Assembly: GCA_947683625.1 (NCBI GenBank)
Contig: CANTUR010000668.1
Coordinates: forward strand, 1 to 64,000
Reading direction: 5' to 3'
DNA length: 64,000 nucleotides
Source of the DNA: Mallotus nudiflorus
Lineage: Eukaryota > Streptophyta > Magnoliopsida > Malpighiales > Euphorbiaceae
The notes below the pieces were generated by a model. The model was not told the DNA's origin and did not search any database. It worked only from the letters and a program-made list of their open reading frames with translations. The position numbers were made by a program, and so were the translations under genes. How positions within the stretch are numbered: the stretch's first letter is position 1; each line of letters starts with the position of its first letter. Shown here one piece after another: positions 33,343 through 46,800 of this stretch.

Positions 33343-35117
33343 TTTCTTAGAAATGTTTTTATATAGTGATTAAAATTAGCTCTTAAACTGAATAATTTGA
33401 TATTCTTTGTAAAAAAGGGTACCAATTTATGCCATATCCATAAGGAATGTTTCTTCTTCCAATTGTCTTTTAATTTGTTTAAAATTTGGCAAATTCAATT
33501 CATCTTTGGACCAAGTCTGTATTAATTTTAGAACTTTCGCCCGAAACACACGTTGTGGGATCGGACACGACATTTACGAAACTGCAAAAATTTTAATCAA
33601 ATTATGAACTATATTGTTCAAATAAATTAATCACATTGATTTTAAATATTGTAAAGTCGACTACCCATAATTAAATCTAACATGCCAACCTCGCACGTTA
33701 TTTGATAATGGTTAAAGTATTATAGCATATCTGATTCTATTTTAAATAGTTCTTTAATTCTTTATAATAATAAAAAAAATTAATATGTCAAAAATTCAGT
33801 AATTTAGTGGTACAATTTTTTAAAATATCAATATGCCAAAAATTGGATCCTTACCTCTTCTTTTCTATTTCAGAAAAAATAATTAAATCTAGCTAACATA
33901 TCTATCTCTCTAAATTTATTATATTATATACTACCAGTAAAAAATAGCTAATTAATCTCATTATAATTATGAACATTTAAAAGAATTGAAATCGGAATAT
34001 ATATATATATATATATAACGGTTAATTGGATATTTTATTATAAAAAAATAAAGCTTATTGCATATTTTTAGACTCCCAACTTAAAATTGATGTTCCACCA
34101 ATTTCAGTTCATTTTTTAGTTTTTTTTTTTTCTATCTCACCATTAATTGCATACTTAATATTTGTATCTTAAATGATTACTTGTATGATTTATAAGGGGA
34201 TAGTTATATATAACTATGTTTCTTGCATCAAATTGCAGTATCAATAAAGTACTATTCATACTTAACCATGCTTTAGTATGTGTAGTACATGCTCGTACTT
34301 GAGCACTTAAATTTTAACACAGTCAATCATGAGATTCTTATAAAATGTTAAGAAAAAAAATCTAGTATTTTTAACAATAAAATCGTTATTATTTTAATTT
34401 TATTTGATTTATTTATAATTATTTTTTATATTTAGTAGTCAAAAGAGTCATGATTAATTAGATTGAAATAAATGTATTCGATAAGGGAGAGAAAATTTTC
34501 TTTCAAAAGTTATTTTTTTCTTAGATAAAGTTCAAATCTAAAACTTTATTAAAAAAAATTTAAATTTTTATTATTTAAACCAACAAATTTCTTATAAAAT
34601 TTAAAATTTTAAATATTTATTTCTAAAACCCTCTTTGCATGTAAGAAAGTAAACTTTAGTAGTCTTCATAATATAAAGGGTCATAGTTCGATAATTTGTT
34701 AATTAAAGGGTTTTATTTTTATTCAATGGGAGAAAAAAAAATAATTATAAGGTATATAAAATAATAAAGCAATACTTCACTATAAATAAATCAATGCAAT
34801 AATCAAAATTTCCAATTTATAAACTTGATGCAAGCTCAATTTGTAAGCACTGTCATTTGAGAATTTTATCTGATTCTTAAATCTATGACATATGATATAT
34901 GTGCTGTATTTTTGTTGATTAAATATAAAATTTAGTATATTTTAATATTTGGATAGAATATTTTTGAATGTAGATAAAAATATACTTAAAAGAAAATAAA
35001 AAACCTTCAGAAAACATTCATTAAATTGAAACAAGAATCAAACAGTAACAATATATTATTGCATAAAATGTCATGCATGCACCCTTTAAAAGCAAAACTA
35101 CTCAAACAGAAACGGGC
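33343..35117. other. intergenic DNA, part of a duplicated phytocyanin unit
   Basis: No gene found. 33541-34320 is colinear with 38166-38780 (CAAATTATGAACTATATTGTTCAAATAAATTAA, GTAAAxTxGACTAxxxATAATTAAATCTAA, TTATAAGGGGATAGTTAT, GTGTAGTACATGCT). It is therefore the flank of one tandem phytocyanin unit. A (TA)n run lies at 33999-34016. Confidence 0.65.
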
Positions 35118-35592
35118 TATTTAGCTAATTATGGTAAAAAAAAATTATTTTTCAAATTATGATAGTTTTAAAAGTAATATTCTTTTTATGGTGATTTATA
35201 AAATTATTTTTCAATTTATGGTATTTTTGACTGAAGCGTAGGGAGGAGAAAATTTTATCAAACTTTTGTGTTTCATATTGCCTGCATCAGTGGCAATATG
35301 ACTACCTTTTTTTTCTATGGGGCCATACTGTCATTATCAGTGGCAGTATGGCTCTTTTTTTAATTTTAATTTTAATTTTAATTTATTTTTATTTGATTTA
35401 TGGCTTTTTTTGAATTTATTTTTTTTATTTGATTTATAAAATTATTTCTCAATTTATGATACTTTTAGCTAAAGTGGAGTGAACAGAAAATTTTATCAAA
35501 ATTTTGTGTTTCATACTGTTTTTGTCAATGACGGTATGGCCACTTTTTTTTTCCCTTTAAGGCCATACTTTTTTTTTTTAATTTTAATTTCA

Positions 35593-35597
<5 letters not shown>

Positions 35598-35625
<28 letters not shown>

Positions 35626-35656
35626 AAAATAATAATAATAATAATAATAATAATAT
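35598..35656. repeat. (TTA)n followed by (AAT)n, a hairpin-forming microsatellite
   Basis: About nine TTA units run into about ten AAT units, so the two halves are complementary. Confidence 0.95.
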
Positions 35657-35849
35657 GATTTTTTTTGTTTTTTTAATGTTAACGTTATTTTTATTATTAT
35701 TATTTGATCTGTGTTAGCATGGATTTTAATTTTTCAAACCAACATTTATCTTTCCATTATTTATTTATTTTTTGAATTACTTTTAAGTCAATGAAAATTT
35801 AGAAAAATATATTTAAAATTTAGGTATCGGAGTACAATCGGACAATTTC

Positions 35850-35894
35850 AATCGGAATTGTACATTTTTCGATCGAAAATGTACAATTCCGATT
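35850..35894. repeat. near-perfect 45-base palindrome
   Basis: Arms AATCGGAATTGTACATTTTT and AAAATGTACAATTCCGATT around CGATCG; the only asymmetry is one extra T. It lies in the part that resembles the U3 half of the Ogre-like LTR. Confidence 0.85.
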
Positions 35895-36555
35895 AGTATT
35901 TTATATTTCTGATGGGATATGTATAATTCTGATCGGAATTATACAATTTCGATTATGAATTTTGCACTTCGATCCCTCTTTTAATTTTCTTTTATTTTGA
36001 AATGGACCCACAGAAAACTTAAAAATTTTGCAATTAAATCCTTTAAAACTTTGCAATTTAGTCCTAAAATTTGAAATTTGAAGTTCTAAAGATATATTTA
36101 TGACGAATTATCATCATCAGATCCTCTATTGCATTTACGTGTCAATGCATCCTGAAATTTGGTGCATACAATTATGATTTTTTTTGTTTTTTAACTTTAA
36201 TATTATTATTTTTAATATTTTTTTTTTCATGTGTGTGCATGAATTTACATGGATTATCATTGGCTTTTGTGGCTTTTATGCATTGAAATGGCAGTATGGC
36301 TCAAAAAGAAAAAAATGAAACTCACAAAATTTTGATAAAAATTTTTCTTTCCTCCACCTCAACTAGAAGTACCATAAATTGAAAAATAATTTTACAAATT
36401 ATTAAAAAAAATGAAATTACTTTTAAAACTATCATAATTTGAGAAATAAAAATTTTTTTACCATATTTTGGTAAATAAGATTCATCCAATTCTAGTTAAA
36501 CAGCACCAAAACAAACGCAAGATAATAACTGATTCCTTTGCCTGCCATGAATTGC

Positions 36556-37548
36556 CTATGGCACCACAGTACAGAAAAGTTTCATGCCATATTCACAATG
36601 GTTGCCCACACAATCGTATCATTTTCGGTTGTCAATGCCTCACTTGCTGGCAGCCTAATAATCCTAGGACAAGGTAGACCGGGACCCCAAAGACTACACA
36701 GTTTTGTCTTTTAATGGAAAAAACACCTATTGAGGGGATAGGAGAAACTTAGACTTATAAGGACCCAAACCCCTTTACTTCCTACCAATGTGAGATTTGG
36801 TGTATCATCACAATGCATGATATCCAATTTCCAATTGGCATATTCTTACTTAAAGCATCACATCCAGTAGTTAAATATAAACGACAAATGCTCTGTGTTT
36901 TGCACAGTAACCAATAAGTAACAAGTGTTTATGTTTTATGAATGTAATTGTTAAGTTGATACATCTGAAATAGATAAGAATTTTTTGTTTTTTAATTTGA
37001 GAGACGTAACTATATATATATATATAACCAAGTTTGTCAACAACTCGAAAGTACTTGTCCTTAGCCCAAGCCTGGTAATCAAATCCAAGTTTCCACCCAG
37101 CTTCATCCCCAACAATGAATTCTTTTCCATAGGTTCTGACAGGAACATTTGGTTTGGTAGGAGGAGCTGAGACTTTAAGTGATAGCACATTTATAAATAC
37201 TTTCATGCCATATTCACAATGCTTGCCTACTCCACAGATGTACCATTTTCTTCCTGGAGTTGCCAAAACAATTGTGTCATGTCCGGTCGTTAGTGCCTCA
37301 ATAACTGGGGCCTCACGCAGTTCTGGAAGCCAGTTCCATTCACCCGAAACACGTTGTGAGCTCCAACTGGATACTTGAAAACTGAAAATTGAAGTTCATA
37401 TTATTGTGATTTAACAAATGCTTGTTATATATATTTATAGAGAGAGAGAGAGATGAGCACCTAATATGTCACCAACATAAAATACTTTACCATCAGCCTA
37501 TTGGGTGTAATTAACGCCAAAGCCAACAAACAGCTGATTGGAAGCCAT
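36556..37548 (-). pseudogene. two-domain phytocyanin pseudogene
   Basis: Same three-exon plan as the genes at 42316 and 50714, but broken. Exon 1 (37548-37461) reads MASNQLFVGFGVNYTQ, then TAG where Trp is expected, then ADGKVFYVGDILG; most of the first half-domain is missing. Exon 2 (37381-37029) has lost one C in a CCCCC run (near 37305), shifting the frame after NCVRP; the downstream frame is still readable (WYICGVGKHCEYGMK, then EFIVGDEAGWKLGFDYQAWA) and has VVDKL for VGDKL. Exon 3 (about 36670-36556) lacks the stretch coding LATPGRKWYICGV and is out of frame. Splice-site dinucleotides persist. It cannot make a working blue copper protein. Confidence 0.85.
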
Positions 37549-38033
37549 TAAAGATTGATAACACACAACTATTTAATGCATACTTTTCGCAAAAAAAAAA
37601 TGTAGCATTTTATACTATATAAAAAAATTGTACGCTACAAATAATTTCTAAGTCTCTATAAAATTTTCAATTAAATCCTTATAAAAAAATTTCACTTTTA
37701 TTTTACTCCCAAATACAGAAACTCTATCTATTGAAGCGAGAGTCATTTTGGTAAAATAACTCCTGCGATTTAACTATTGGAACATTTTTCAAAAAAATTA
37801 TTATTTCTTCTTTCAAATGTCTTTTTTTCAATATATATTTAATATTATTAGTATTTAATAGTTATAAGAGCTTTCATTATTTTAAAATTTAAAATGTATT
37901 GATCCATAAAAAAAATAAAACTCTTCCAACATCTATTTTTTCCACCCATTTTTTTCATACATAAACCTTGTATATCAGATTTTGAAGGAATTAAAAGACC
38001 TTGCCCGCTTGTTTTCGGTTTCTTTTTAATTTG

Positions 38034-38112
<79 letters not shown>

Positions 38113-40851
38113 CATTTTAAGATCGAATCTGTATCTCAAAGGTTGATTTGGAACTTAGTTTCCTTCATCCCAAACATGTTGTGAGATAGGATGAGACATT
38201 AGGAAACTGCAAAAATTAAATCAAATTATGAACTATATTGTTCAAATAAATTAAGGGCATTGAGTGTAAATATTGTAAACTTGACTATTGATAATTAAAT
38301 CTAAATGATATGTCTCCAAATTTATTGTCTACCATAAACAAAACAAAAAATCAAATTATAGTCTTCTTCTCTACTAGCTAATCAATCCCATTATAAATAT
38401 GAACTCATAAAAGAATTGAAATTGAAAGATATATGTATATATAAGTGGTTATTTTCTTTTCAAAAGAAAAATATGGCTATCGCATACCTTTAAATTCCCA
38501 ACTTGAGATCGATGTATTTCCAACTCCGCCAATTCCAGTTCATTTCGAGTTTCTTTCTTTCTTTTTCTTTTTTTTTTTTTTTTTCATCTCTGCATTCTAT
38601 AATTAACATTTGTATCTTTAAGGATCATTTGTATAATTTATAAGGGGATAGTTATTAGTAAAGTACTAGTTGCAGTACTTAAGCATGATCTATTCTGTGT
38701 AGTACATGCTAGTACTTTTGTACTTGATTTTTGACATAGTTAATTATGACCTTCTTATAAAATGTCAAGAAAAAAATTACATATGTTTGAGGACTGACTA
38801 CTGAAGAGGATTCTTGTCTGTTTTAGGTATACAGACTGTTGTTTTATTTGTCATACTAAAAAATGTCCAAAACTAATCCGTCTTTCTTCTTATTATAGTG
38901 ATTTTTTAAGGTAGTTTTTCGTCATTTTTTGTTATAATCACCTCTTTTTTCTTTTTTCTTTTTTCTTTTTTTTGCTTTTTTATTTGCATGTTATAAATTT
39001 ATGTTGAATCTATAATATTTTGTTAATAGTACCTCCTTGCAAGTGAAGTTTTAGTAGATAAATAACTCTCTCTTAATCTAAATTTTCTTACTTTTTGGTG
39101 ATTTTAATCTAAAATTTTTTAGTTTTTGGTGGTTTTGATCTATCAATGGTTTTCGGTTCTTGATCTATTTCTATAGGTTTTGATAGATCTAAATATTTTT
39201 TAATTTTGATAGTTACATTGAGTTGATGACGTTCACTTTGATGCGATCACTTGATCCCTCTATGGCATTTACATCTCTATGTATAATCTGTATCTATTTG
39301 GTGTAAATGGATTTTACTAAAAGATTTGTACAACAAGATTTGATTTACTTGTTTTATTTTGTTAATTAATGCTCGTAATTCTCTATAATTAATTAGTAAT
39401 TTTTTTAAATAAATCAGTCTTTATACATAATGTTGATCAATTTTTAATGAAATATCAATTGTAGTTGTTTAAAAAAATATTTTTACATTTATTAATAAAA
39501 ATAAAATAAATATATATAATCAAAAAAGCCGTCAAATATAATTCATTCGAAGTAAGAAAAATTTTTCTTTTGTCATTTTTTAAAAACTTTTCCCTTATAC
39601 GTCAAACATAATTTTATGTACCAGTATTTTAAACATTCATTTGCGTAATTAGTGAGCCTGCAAGAAAGCTTCAAATTTTGGGCTTAAGCAAATACATGGG
39701 GATTGTTTTTATTCAAATTGGAGAGAGAAAAAAAAAACAATAATTATAGCAATGAGAAGCCGGCTTAATTTATAAATTATTTTTCGTGATGTGAAATTCA
39801 ATAGTAAAATTTTCAAATTTATTATAATCTTGACGATGCAAACTTAATTAATTGGTAAGTACTATCGTTTGAGATTCGTTAACAACTCCACATTTTTGTG
39901 CTTCCATCATGAAAACTATCAAATTTTGATACCAAATCAAAAAAAAAAAAACCATCAGAATACATATTTTAGAGTATAATACATTTATGACCCTCTTTAT
40001 TTATTACTTTTTATCAGTTTGACATCTTTATTTATAATTTTATTATTTTAACATCTAAATTTGGTTAAACGGCACTTTTTAAATTTCTATCAATACATGT
40101 GGTATGAAATGATAAATCAATGTGTCATATTTTTAGAGTTTGATTGGCTAAAAATTGTAAGTAGATTTATCAAACTAACAAAAAGTAGCAATTACAGAGA
40201 GTGATAAATGTATTATATCATTAGTGCATTTTAGGTGAATTTAAGTGTGAAATGATAAAACTGTAAATTTAAGTGTTAAACTAATAAATTGTGTCAAGAA
40301 CTTGAGAGTTGCAAATATATTATGCCTATTTTAAATGTAGTATATCCGATAACTAAATTGTAACACATAATGGTACGAGTTTGTATAAATATATATTAGT
40401 TGAATATAAAATATTCCAAATATATGTTATATTTTTTTTTTTTAATTTAAACTACAGGTATCTAAAGTCAATTGTACTCTAATTAATTCAGTTCAATCAT
40501 GATAAAATTATAAGAGTAGAAAAAATCTCAAAATAACTAATTTATTCCAATTGAATACACTATAATTCAAATTAAGAATGTCACTTAAACAAAATCAACC
40601 CCTTTCAATTGATTTCAAGTTAAAAGTGCAGGTTGAACACAAAGAAAAATATAAGTAGAATACAAGTCCTTTCAAGAAGTTTAAAAAATTATAACAAGAA
40701 TCAAACAGTAACAATTATTGCATGAAACGTCATGCATGCACCCTTTGAAGGAAAAACTACTCAAACAGAAACAGTACTAAGATTCATCCAAATAATTCTA
40801 GTCAAACACCTCCAAAACAGACACATCCGGTCCTTTTGCTCGCTATGAAGC
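37549..40851. other. intergenic DNA between phytocyanin copies
   Basis: No gene recognised. Contains a long (AT)n array (38039-38106), a T-rich run (38560-38585) and sequence colinear with 33541-34320. 40670-40850 is the 3' flank shared by the phytocyanin copies (AACAGTAACAATTATTGCATGA, CATGCATGCACCCTTT, ACTCAAACAGAAAC). Confidence 0.6.
38039..38106. repeat. (AT)n microsatellite, ~68 bp
   Basis: Uninterrupted AT dinucleotide run. Confidence 0.98.
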
Positions 40852-42316
40852 TTATGGCATCACAGTCAAGAAAAGCTTCATTCCATATTCACAATGCTTG
40901 CCTACTCCACAAATATACCATTTTCTTCCTGGAGTTGCTAAAGCAATTGTATCATTTCCGGTTGTCAACGCCTCAGTTGCCGGCGGCCTAATGCAGTTCT
41001 GGAAGCCAGTTCCGTTCACCCGGAATACATTGTGAGCTCCAGGTTTATACATGAAAACTGCAAAATGAATAACCATTCATCATTCCTCTAGGAATGTTCA
41101 TACTATCACTAGCTTGTGGTTTAGTTCATTAGTCGGGCATCTGCCTTGCGATGCAAGATTTTCAATTTCCAATTGGCATATTAGCAGATTCTTAGTTATA
41201 CTTAAAGCATTACGTCCAATAATTAAAAAAAATGATTCTTTTCGTCCTCCATGTGTTTTATACAACAGAAATGATTCTTTTCGTCGGCTTGCTGCAAAAG
41301 CGGGGATTAAAAAAATAGAATGGGGTGTGATTTGACAAAATTTTACAACATAAATAAATTGTTCCTGATTTCATGGGACAATTTGGTAAAAAAAATTAAT
41401 AAATAAATGCAGGCGGGCTTATATCATTACTCTTTAAATAATAATTAATAAGTAACGACTATATATGTTTTATAAATATAATTGTCAAATATAATATACC
41501 TCAAATAGATTTAAGAAATTTTTCTTCTAATTTGAGAGACATAATTAGTTACAAATATTATGTAAAATGGAAGAGGTAAAATAAAATTACCAAGTTTGTC
41601 ACCAACTCGAAAGTACTTGTCCTTAGCCCAAGCTTGGTAATCAAATCCGAGTCTCCATCCAGCTCCATCTCCAACAATGAATTCTTTTCCATAAGTTCTG
41701 ACAGGAACAGATGGTGTGGTTGGAGGAGCTGAGACTTTAAGTGGTAACACATTTATAAATAATTTCATGCCATATTCACAATGCTTGCCTACTCCACAGA
41801 TGTACCATTTTCTTCCTGGAGTTGCCAAAACAATTGTGTCATGTCCAGTCGTTAGTGCTTCACTAACTGGGGGCCTCACGCAGTTCTGGAAGCCAGTTCC
41901 ATTCACCCGAAACACGTTGTGAGCTCCAACTGGATACTTGAAAACTGAAAATTGAAGTTCATGTCAATATAATCTAACGAATGCACGTTAAGATTAAACT
42001 AAACATGAACATATATAAAATCAATATAGCATATTATTTGGGAAACATTGTTAGTTTGCCTTCACAGGAGCTATGAGTATTAGTTGTTAAGGTTAATACA
42101 GAAAAGAGCATTTAACAATGATTTTATGTATACATACATACCAAGCTTGTCTCCAACATGAAATGTCTTGCCATAAGCCCAAGCTTGGTAGTCGAAATTC
42201 AGTCTCCACCCTGCATCATCCCCAACAATATGTTCTTTTCCCCAAGCTGTGATTGCTGGAGCAATGGCAGCAACACAAAGCACGAAAAAGAATAAAACAA
42301 GACGAGAGGAGGCCAT
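40852..42316 (-). CDS. two-domain phytocyanin (plantacyanin-like blue copper protein), copy A
   Basis: Three exons: 42316-42142, 41944-41591, 41057-40852; 735 nt, 244 aa, all GT-AG. Residues 1-24 are a signal peptide (MASSRLVLFFFVLCVAAIAPAITA). Domain 1 spans ~25-126 and domain 2 ~142-244, joined by a short Pro-rich linker (LKVSAPPTTPSVPV). Each domain has the full type-1 copper set: His67, Cys108, His113, Met118 and His185, Cys226, His231, Met236, plus disulfide cysteines 80/114 and 198/232. Axial Met and absence of a hydrophobic tail or glycomodule suggest a soluble secreted plantacyanin-type electron carrier. Exon 2 joins the end of domain 1 to the start of domain 2, as expected from a tandem duplication fused by read-through. 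A sister copy lies at 49493-50714. Confidence 0.9.
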
Positions 42317-42390
42317 TGAAAGTAGCTAGCTAGCTCTTAGTAGAATATATTTTTGGAAGATATGATCACTTGGAGGAGACTACAACATGG

Positions 42391-42398
42391 TATTTATA
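42391..42398 (-). promoter_or_regulatory. TATA box of phytocyanin copy A
   Basis: TATAAATA on the minus strand, about 75 bases before the ATG. Sequence beyond it (42408-42510) is strongly conserved with 50793-50895 upstream of copy B, including GAACATTCACAAAGG and GGCGGCATTGCCG. Confidence 0.6.
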
Positions 42399-42516
42399 GA
42401 GTTCATAGGACGCGTGAAGTGTCAGCGGTAGATAGAACATTCACAAAGGATACTCACGGCGGCATTGCCGAATTGAGAATCTAAGACCAGTCATGTATTT
42501 GTTACAAATTAACCAA

Positions 42517-43578
42517 TTAATTGAAGTTATGACCATTTCAAGAGCTTAGCTTGGAGTTTATGACCACGATTATATGCTAAGTTTTTTTTTTTAAAAAAAA
42601 ACATAATTATTTCTTGGACCCACTTAATTATTCATGAATTTATTTTAATTAATGGGTCAAATTAAGTTATAAAATGTTGTGCTCCATCTGATGCCATGGG
42701 TAAGAAGTTATATATATAATGTTAGATTCTCAGTGTTCCTAAGACTATGTCAACAAGTATTGTTAATTTATAAATAACTAATTAAGAAAAATAATTTAGC
42801 TTTTTCGTTTGTTTTTTTAATGTTCCACAGTAAATTTTTATTAAAAAGGAAATACGTCGTCTTGAATGCTCATATATTTTTCATTATAATATTAAGAGTT
42901 GAATAACGACAGATTAATAGTTTTTTTTTTCAATAAAAGTAAACTTCATTAACAGAATCTGCAAATACAAAGAGAATATCAGTTTGCAAGATGGGGAGTA
43001 AATTTAGTTGATATGTCATGTGTCCTGATTCTTTACATATCGAACTTGAATTTTGTAAATACATGCATTTTTTAGTTATATAATTATGCTATTTATTATT
43101 TAGAATACAAATAATTTTTAATAGTTATTATTATATGGCAATTAATTATTTCCTATGTATTGATATTTTTTTCATTTAATATTCTCATATCCAATAGCCT
43201 TAAGAGTTTCAATTAATATGGTGGTCCAACTAATTTAGCGTTTGACCTAGATGAACTCATAAAAAGGGCAAAACTCTCATGACACCTATTTTTTATATAT
43301 ATAAGACTCAAAGTTAATCTTTTATTTAAGAAATTTTAAATTTCTTACCATTTAAATCCACAAATATTAATTATGTTGATAGTTTTTTTGAACCATCGAT
43401 AGAGTTCACAATTAATGTATGTGAAATATTTAGAAAAAAAAAATTAGCACGTTAAATATGAGAAGTTGTGTCAGTAAGAAAGTAGTTAAATGATAATTTT
43501 TTTCCAATGGTATTTCATGAGGTGTAGGGTTTAAATCATATCATCTTCAATTTAAAAGAAAATAACTACCTCTATTAT
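42517..43578. other. intergenic DNA upstream of phytocyanin copy A
   Basis: No gene. To about 42930 it is colinear with 50900-51240 upstream of copy B (GAATAACGACAGATTAATA / GAATGACGACAGATTAATA near the outer edge). 43574-43578 is the ATTAT target duplication of the copia element. Confidence 0.55.
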
Positions 43579-43732
43579 TGAAAAGGGATTGTAACTAAAC
43601 ACATCTTGTTGATAGAGTTCAACTATGTGTAGAACACTTGTATAGGTAGTTGTTGCTTATCATGTTACCGTGTAATCTCCTATATATGTGTTGTATGTTA
43701 CTCAATCAATATACTAAGATATCACTTCATCA

Positions 43733-43744
43733 TGGTATCAGAGC
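43733..43744 (+). promoter_or_regulatory. copia primer-binding site (initiator tRNA-Met)
   Basis: TGGTATCAGAGC immediately after the LTR end CA at 43732. Confidence 0.92.
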
Positions 43745-43802
43745 CCTCAAAGGTTTAACAACCAAAGGCTCATCTCTCTCATGTCTTTTTCTTTTCAAAA
43801 CC

Positions 43803-46800
43803 ATGGCCACGTCAGGTACAAGCACTACCATTGTTCCTGCTTCTTCCTCTACCATCTCTTCATTACCAAATATCGCCCATAAATTGCCTATTAAACTAAC
43901 AACTACGAATTACTTACTATGGAAAGCCCAATTGTTACCTCTTCTCTATAGCTATGATCTTACGAAGTATATTGATGGCACCAATGAACCTCCTCCTAGA
44001 ACCATCAATGATAATCAGCAGAATCCTGATTTTGCAGTTTGGTTTCATTAAGACCAACTGGTACTTAGTTGGATTGTTGGCTCCATTAGCGAGAGCTTTG
44101 TTCCGTAAGTAATTAGTGCATCTTTAACACGTGTTGCCTAGCAAAGACTTGCCATTACTTATGTGTTTGGTTCGAAGGCTCAAATAAGGACTATCAAGTC
44201 TAAATTTTTTTTCTTATCCAAAGACTCAATTGAGTCTATATCTCAATACATGCAATGAGCTAAAAGCATGTTTGATTAACTAGCAGCACTATATAACCCT
44301 ATCAGTGAAGATGATCTTGTTCAAGTTACCGAAAATGGCTTAAGGACTGTGTATCATCCATTCGTCAAATCATTGGAAAATTATTTAAATGTGATTGGTT
44401 TTGATGACCTTTATAGTTTATTTTTGAGTAAAGAAGAAAGCTTGTGTGCTAACACATCAAAAGAATTCTCCCGTGTTGTTCCACTATCTGTTCACCTTGT
44501 TGTATCAACTCATTCAAATCGGCAACAATAGTGCTTCTCATGAGGATATAGTGGACGAAACACAAGGGGCAGAGATCGATCACACTTTGCTCCTCATAAC
44601 TCTTCTTCTCAATATTCTGGTAATTCATTCGGAATGATGCATAACACCACCACTCTTAACAATTATATCTATGTCATAATTGCAGTAGCTATAGATATAT
44701 AGCTTAAAATTGTTCCTCTCGCATGAGACCAATCCAAAACAAACCTACATCTTCTTACATGCGCCCAACTTCAAATTTTGCAACCTCCACTTTACATGCT
44801 CCTTCAAATTAGCCTTGGCTATTGGATTCGACTGCCACACACCATTTGACTTTGGAATTCAAAAACTTGTCCCTTCATTATGAATATCATGGTCCAGAGG
44901 AAGTCAAAGTTGGCAATGGTAAATTCCTTCCTATTTCCAATATTGGCTCCACTGTTTATCAATCCAATGGCAACGCTTTTCAACTTAATAATGTTCTTCA
45001 TGTCCTTTCTTCTTGTGCTAATTTACTTTTTATTTATGCTTTCACTACTGTTAATGATATTTCTATTAAATTCTTTCCTATTTATTTTATCATAAAGGAT
45101 ATCTGCATAAGGGATTTGCTCGATATTGGCCTGAATGATAATGTTTTATATTCCATGTTGCTTGAAGCATTACAACTATCGAGTTCCTCACCAAAAGCCT
45201 TCACATGTTCCCTGTCTCAATGGCATTCTAGAATTTTCCATGCCAATTACAAAACTATCCAATAAGCTCTTTGACAAGCAAATATTTTTTTTTCACAAAT
45301 AATAAACGTGATCCATATCATGCTTATAATGTTAGCAAAAGTCATAAGTTGCCCTTTGTTTTGTCTTCTTACAAGGCAACTGATCCATTAGCTTTAATTT
45401 GCTCATATTTATGGGGTCCCTATCCTATTCCTTTAGTAGATGGGAAACATTATTATGTTTTATTTTTTTTATCATTTCAGTAAGTATTGTTGGATCTATT
45501 TTGTTAAATACAAATTAGAGGTACTCAATGTTTTTATCAAATTCCGTCATTTGGTAGAAATTTTTTTTGTTAAACCCATTAAATCTTTTCAAGTAGATTA
45601 GGGGGTGAATTTTAGGCACTTACACCATATTTATTAGAAAATAGAACCACCCAAGGAAGTTCTTGTCCAAAACTCCATAACAAAATGGTTGTACTAAGAG
45701 GAAAACATAGACATATTGTTGAAATAGGCTTAGCATTATTGCAACACTCTTCTATTCCTAATGAGTATTGGAATTATGCATTTGATACTGATGTGTACAC
45801 CATCAATAGACTGCCAACACTTATTCTCTCCAGTCACACACTTGATCTTAAACTATTTGGCACTAAGCCTAATTATCACAATATGCATACCTTTGGTTGC
45901 CTTTATTATCCTTAGTTATGCCCTTATACTTCCAATAAACTCGAACCTCATTCAAAGAAATGTGTTTTTATAGGCTATAGCAAACTTCATAAAGGATTTT
46001 ATTATTTTGATTTATCATCTCAAAAGTTTGTTATCTCATGTCATGTCATGTTTTATGATATGGTTTTCCCATTCCAATAAAATAATGTAGTGTACTTATT
46101 AAGTCCAATGCCAACTTCGGCAATAATATTTTTGCCTTCACACATACCTCTAACCCATTCTCCATCTTCTACCCACATCCACACTGATGCTGATACAAAT
46201 TTAATTGATTCCTTTAACACCTCATTACCATCTTCACTAAAATCTCTAACACCATCTACATCATCAGCCTTACTAATACCATGTTCAATATCACCTGGCC
46301 TTTCTCTTATGGTTGATCTCACTAACAATGATCACTAACTAAACCAACCTACTTGAACACACTAAATGATAACTCGATCTCAAACAGGCTCTCTTAACCC
46401 TTGAGCCTTCATCACTACATCTCATATTGATATTCCACATATTACTCTCAAGCAATCAAATCTCTAACATAGAGAAAAGCCATGGCTAAAGAGTATAACG
46501 CTATGCTTAAAAATAATACATGGAAACTTGTACCACTACCAGCATCTTAGAATATTATAGGGTAAAAATGGGTGTATCGCACCAAATAACACAAAGATGG
46601 AACTCTTGATCAATATAAAGCTCGATTGGTTGCCAAATGCCCAAGTCTTGACTATCATAACACCTTCAGTCTAGTGGTTAAACCAACCATAATTCGGTTA
46701 ATCTTGTCACTTATTGTGTCTAAAAGATGGCAAGCTAAATAAGCTTATGAATCCAATGCATTTTTGCATGGAACACTAAAGGAGGATGTGTTTATTCAAC

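Larger units (their letters stand above)
35118..36477. mobile_element. long-TIR element (~1.36 kb) with LTR-like core
   Basis: The left end (35118 on) and the reverse complement of the right end (to 36477) match for ~170 bases: TATTTAxC...TATGGTAAAAA, CAAATTATGATAGTTTTAAAAGTAAT, AAAATTATTTTTCAATTTATGGTA, ATTTTATCAAA.TTTTGTG. A second copy of the inner TIR part lies at 35395-35540. It has no coding capacity. It sits just beyond the 3' end of the phytocyanin pseudogene, splitting sequence that is continuous beside the two other phytocyanin genes (ACTCAAACAGAAAC...GATTCATCC). Target duplication unclear; MULE-like or foldback type is a guess. Confidence 0.7.

Noticed and set aside
35598..35656. 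CRISPR-like or regularly spaced array
   Set aside because: It is a simple TTA/AAT microsatellite without spacers; the genome is plant nuclear.
41100..41200. tRNA- or SINE-like text in intron 2 of phytocyanin A (GTGGTTTAGTTCATTAGTCG, then CATCTGCCTTGCGATGCAAG)
   Set aside because: It resembles A-box and anticodon text, but no cloverleaf closes, and the second part is shared with the pseudogene intron near 36830, so it is ancestral intron.
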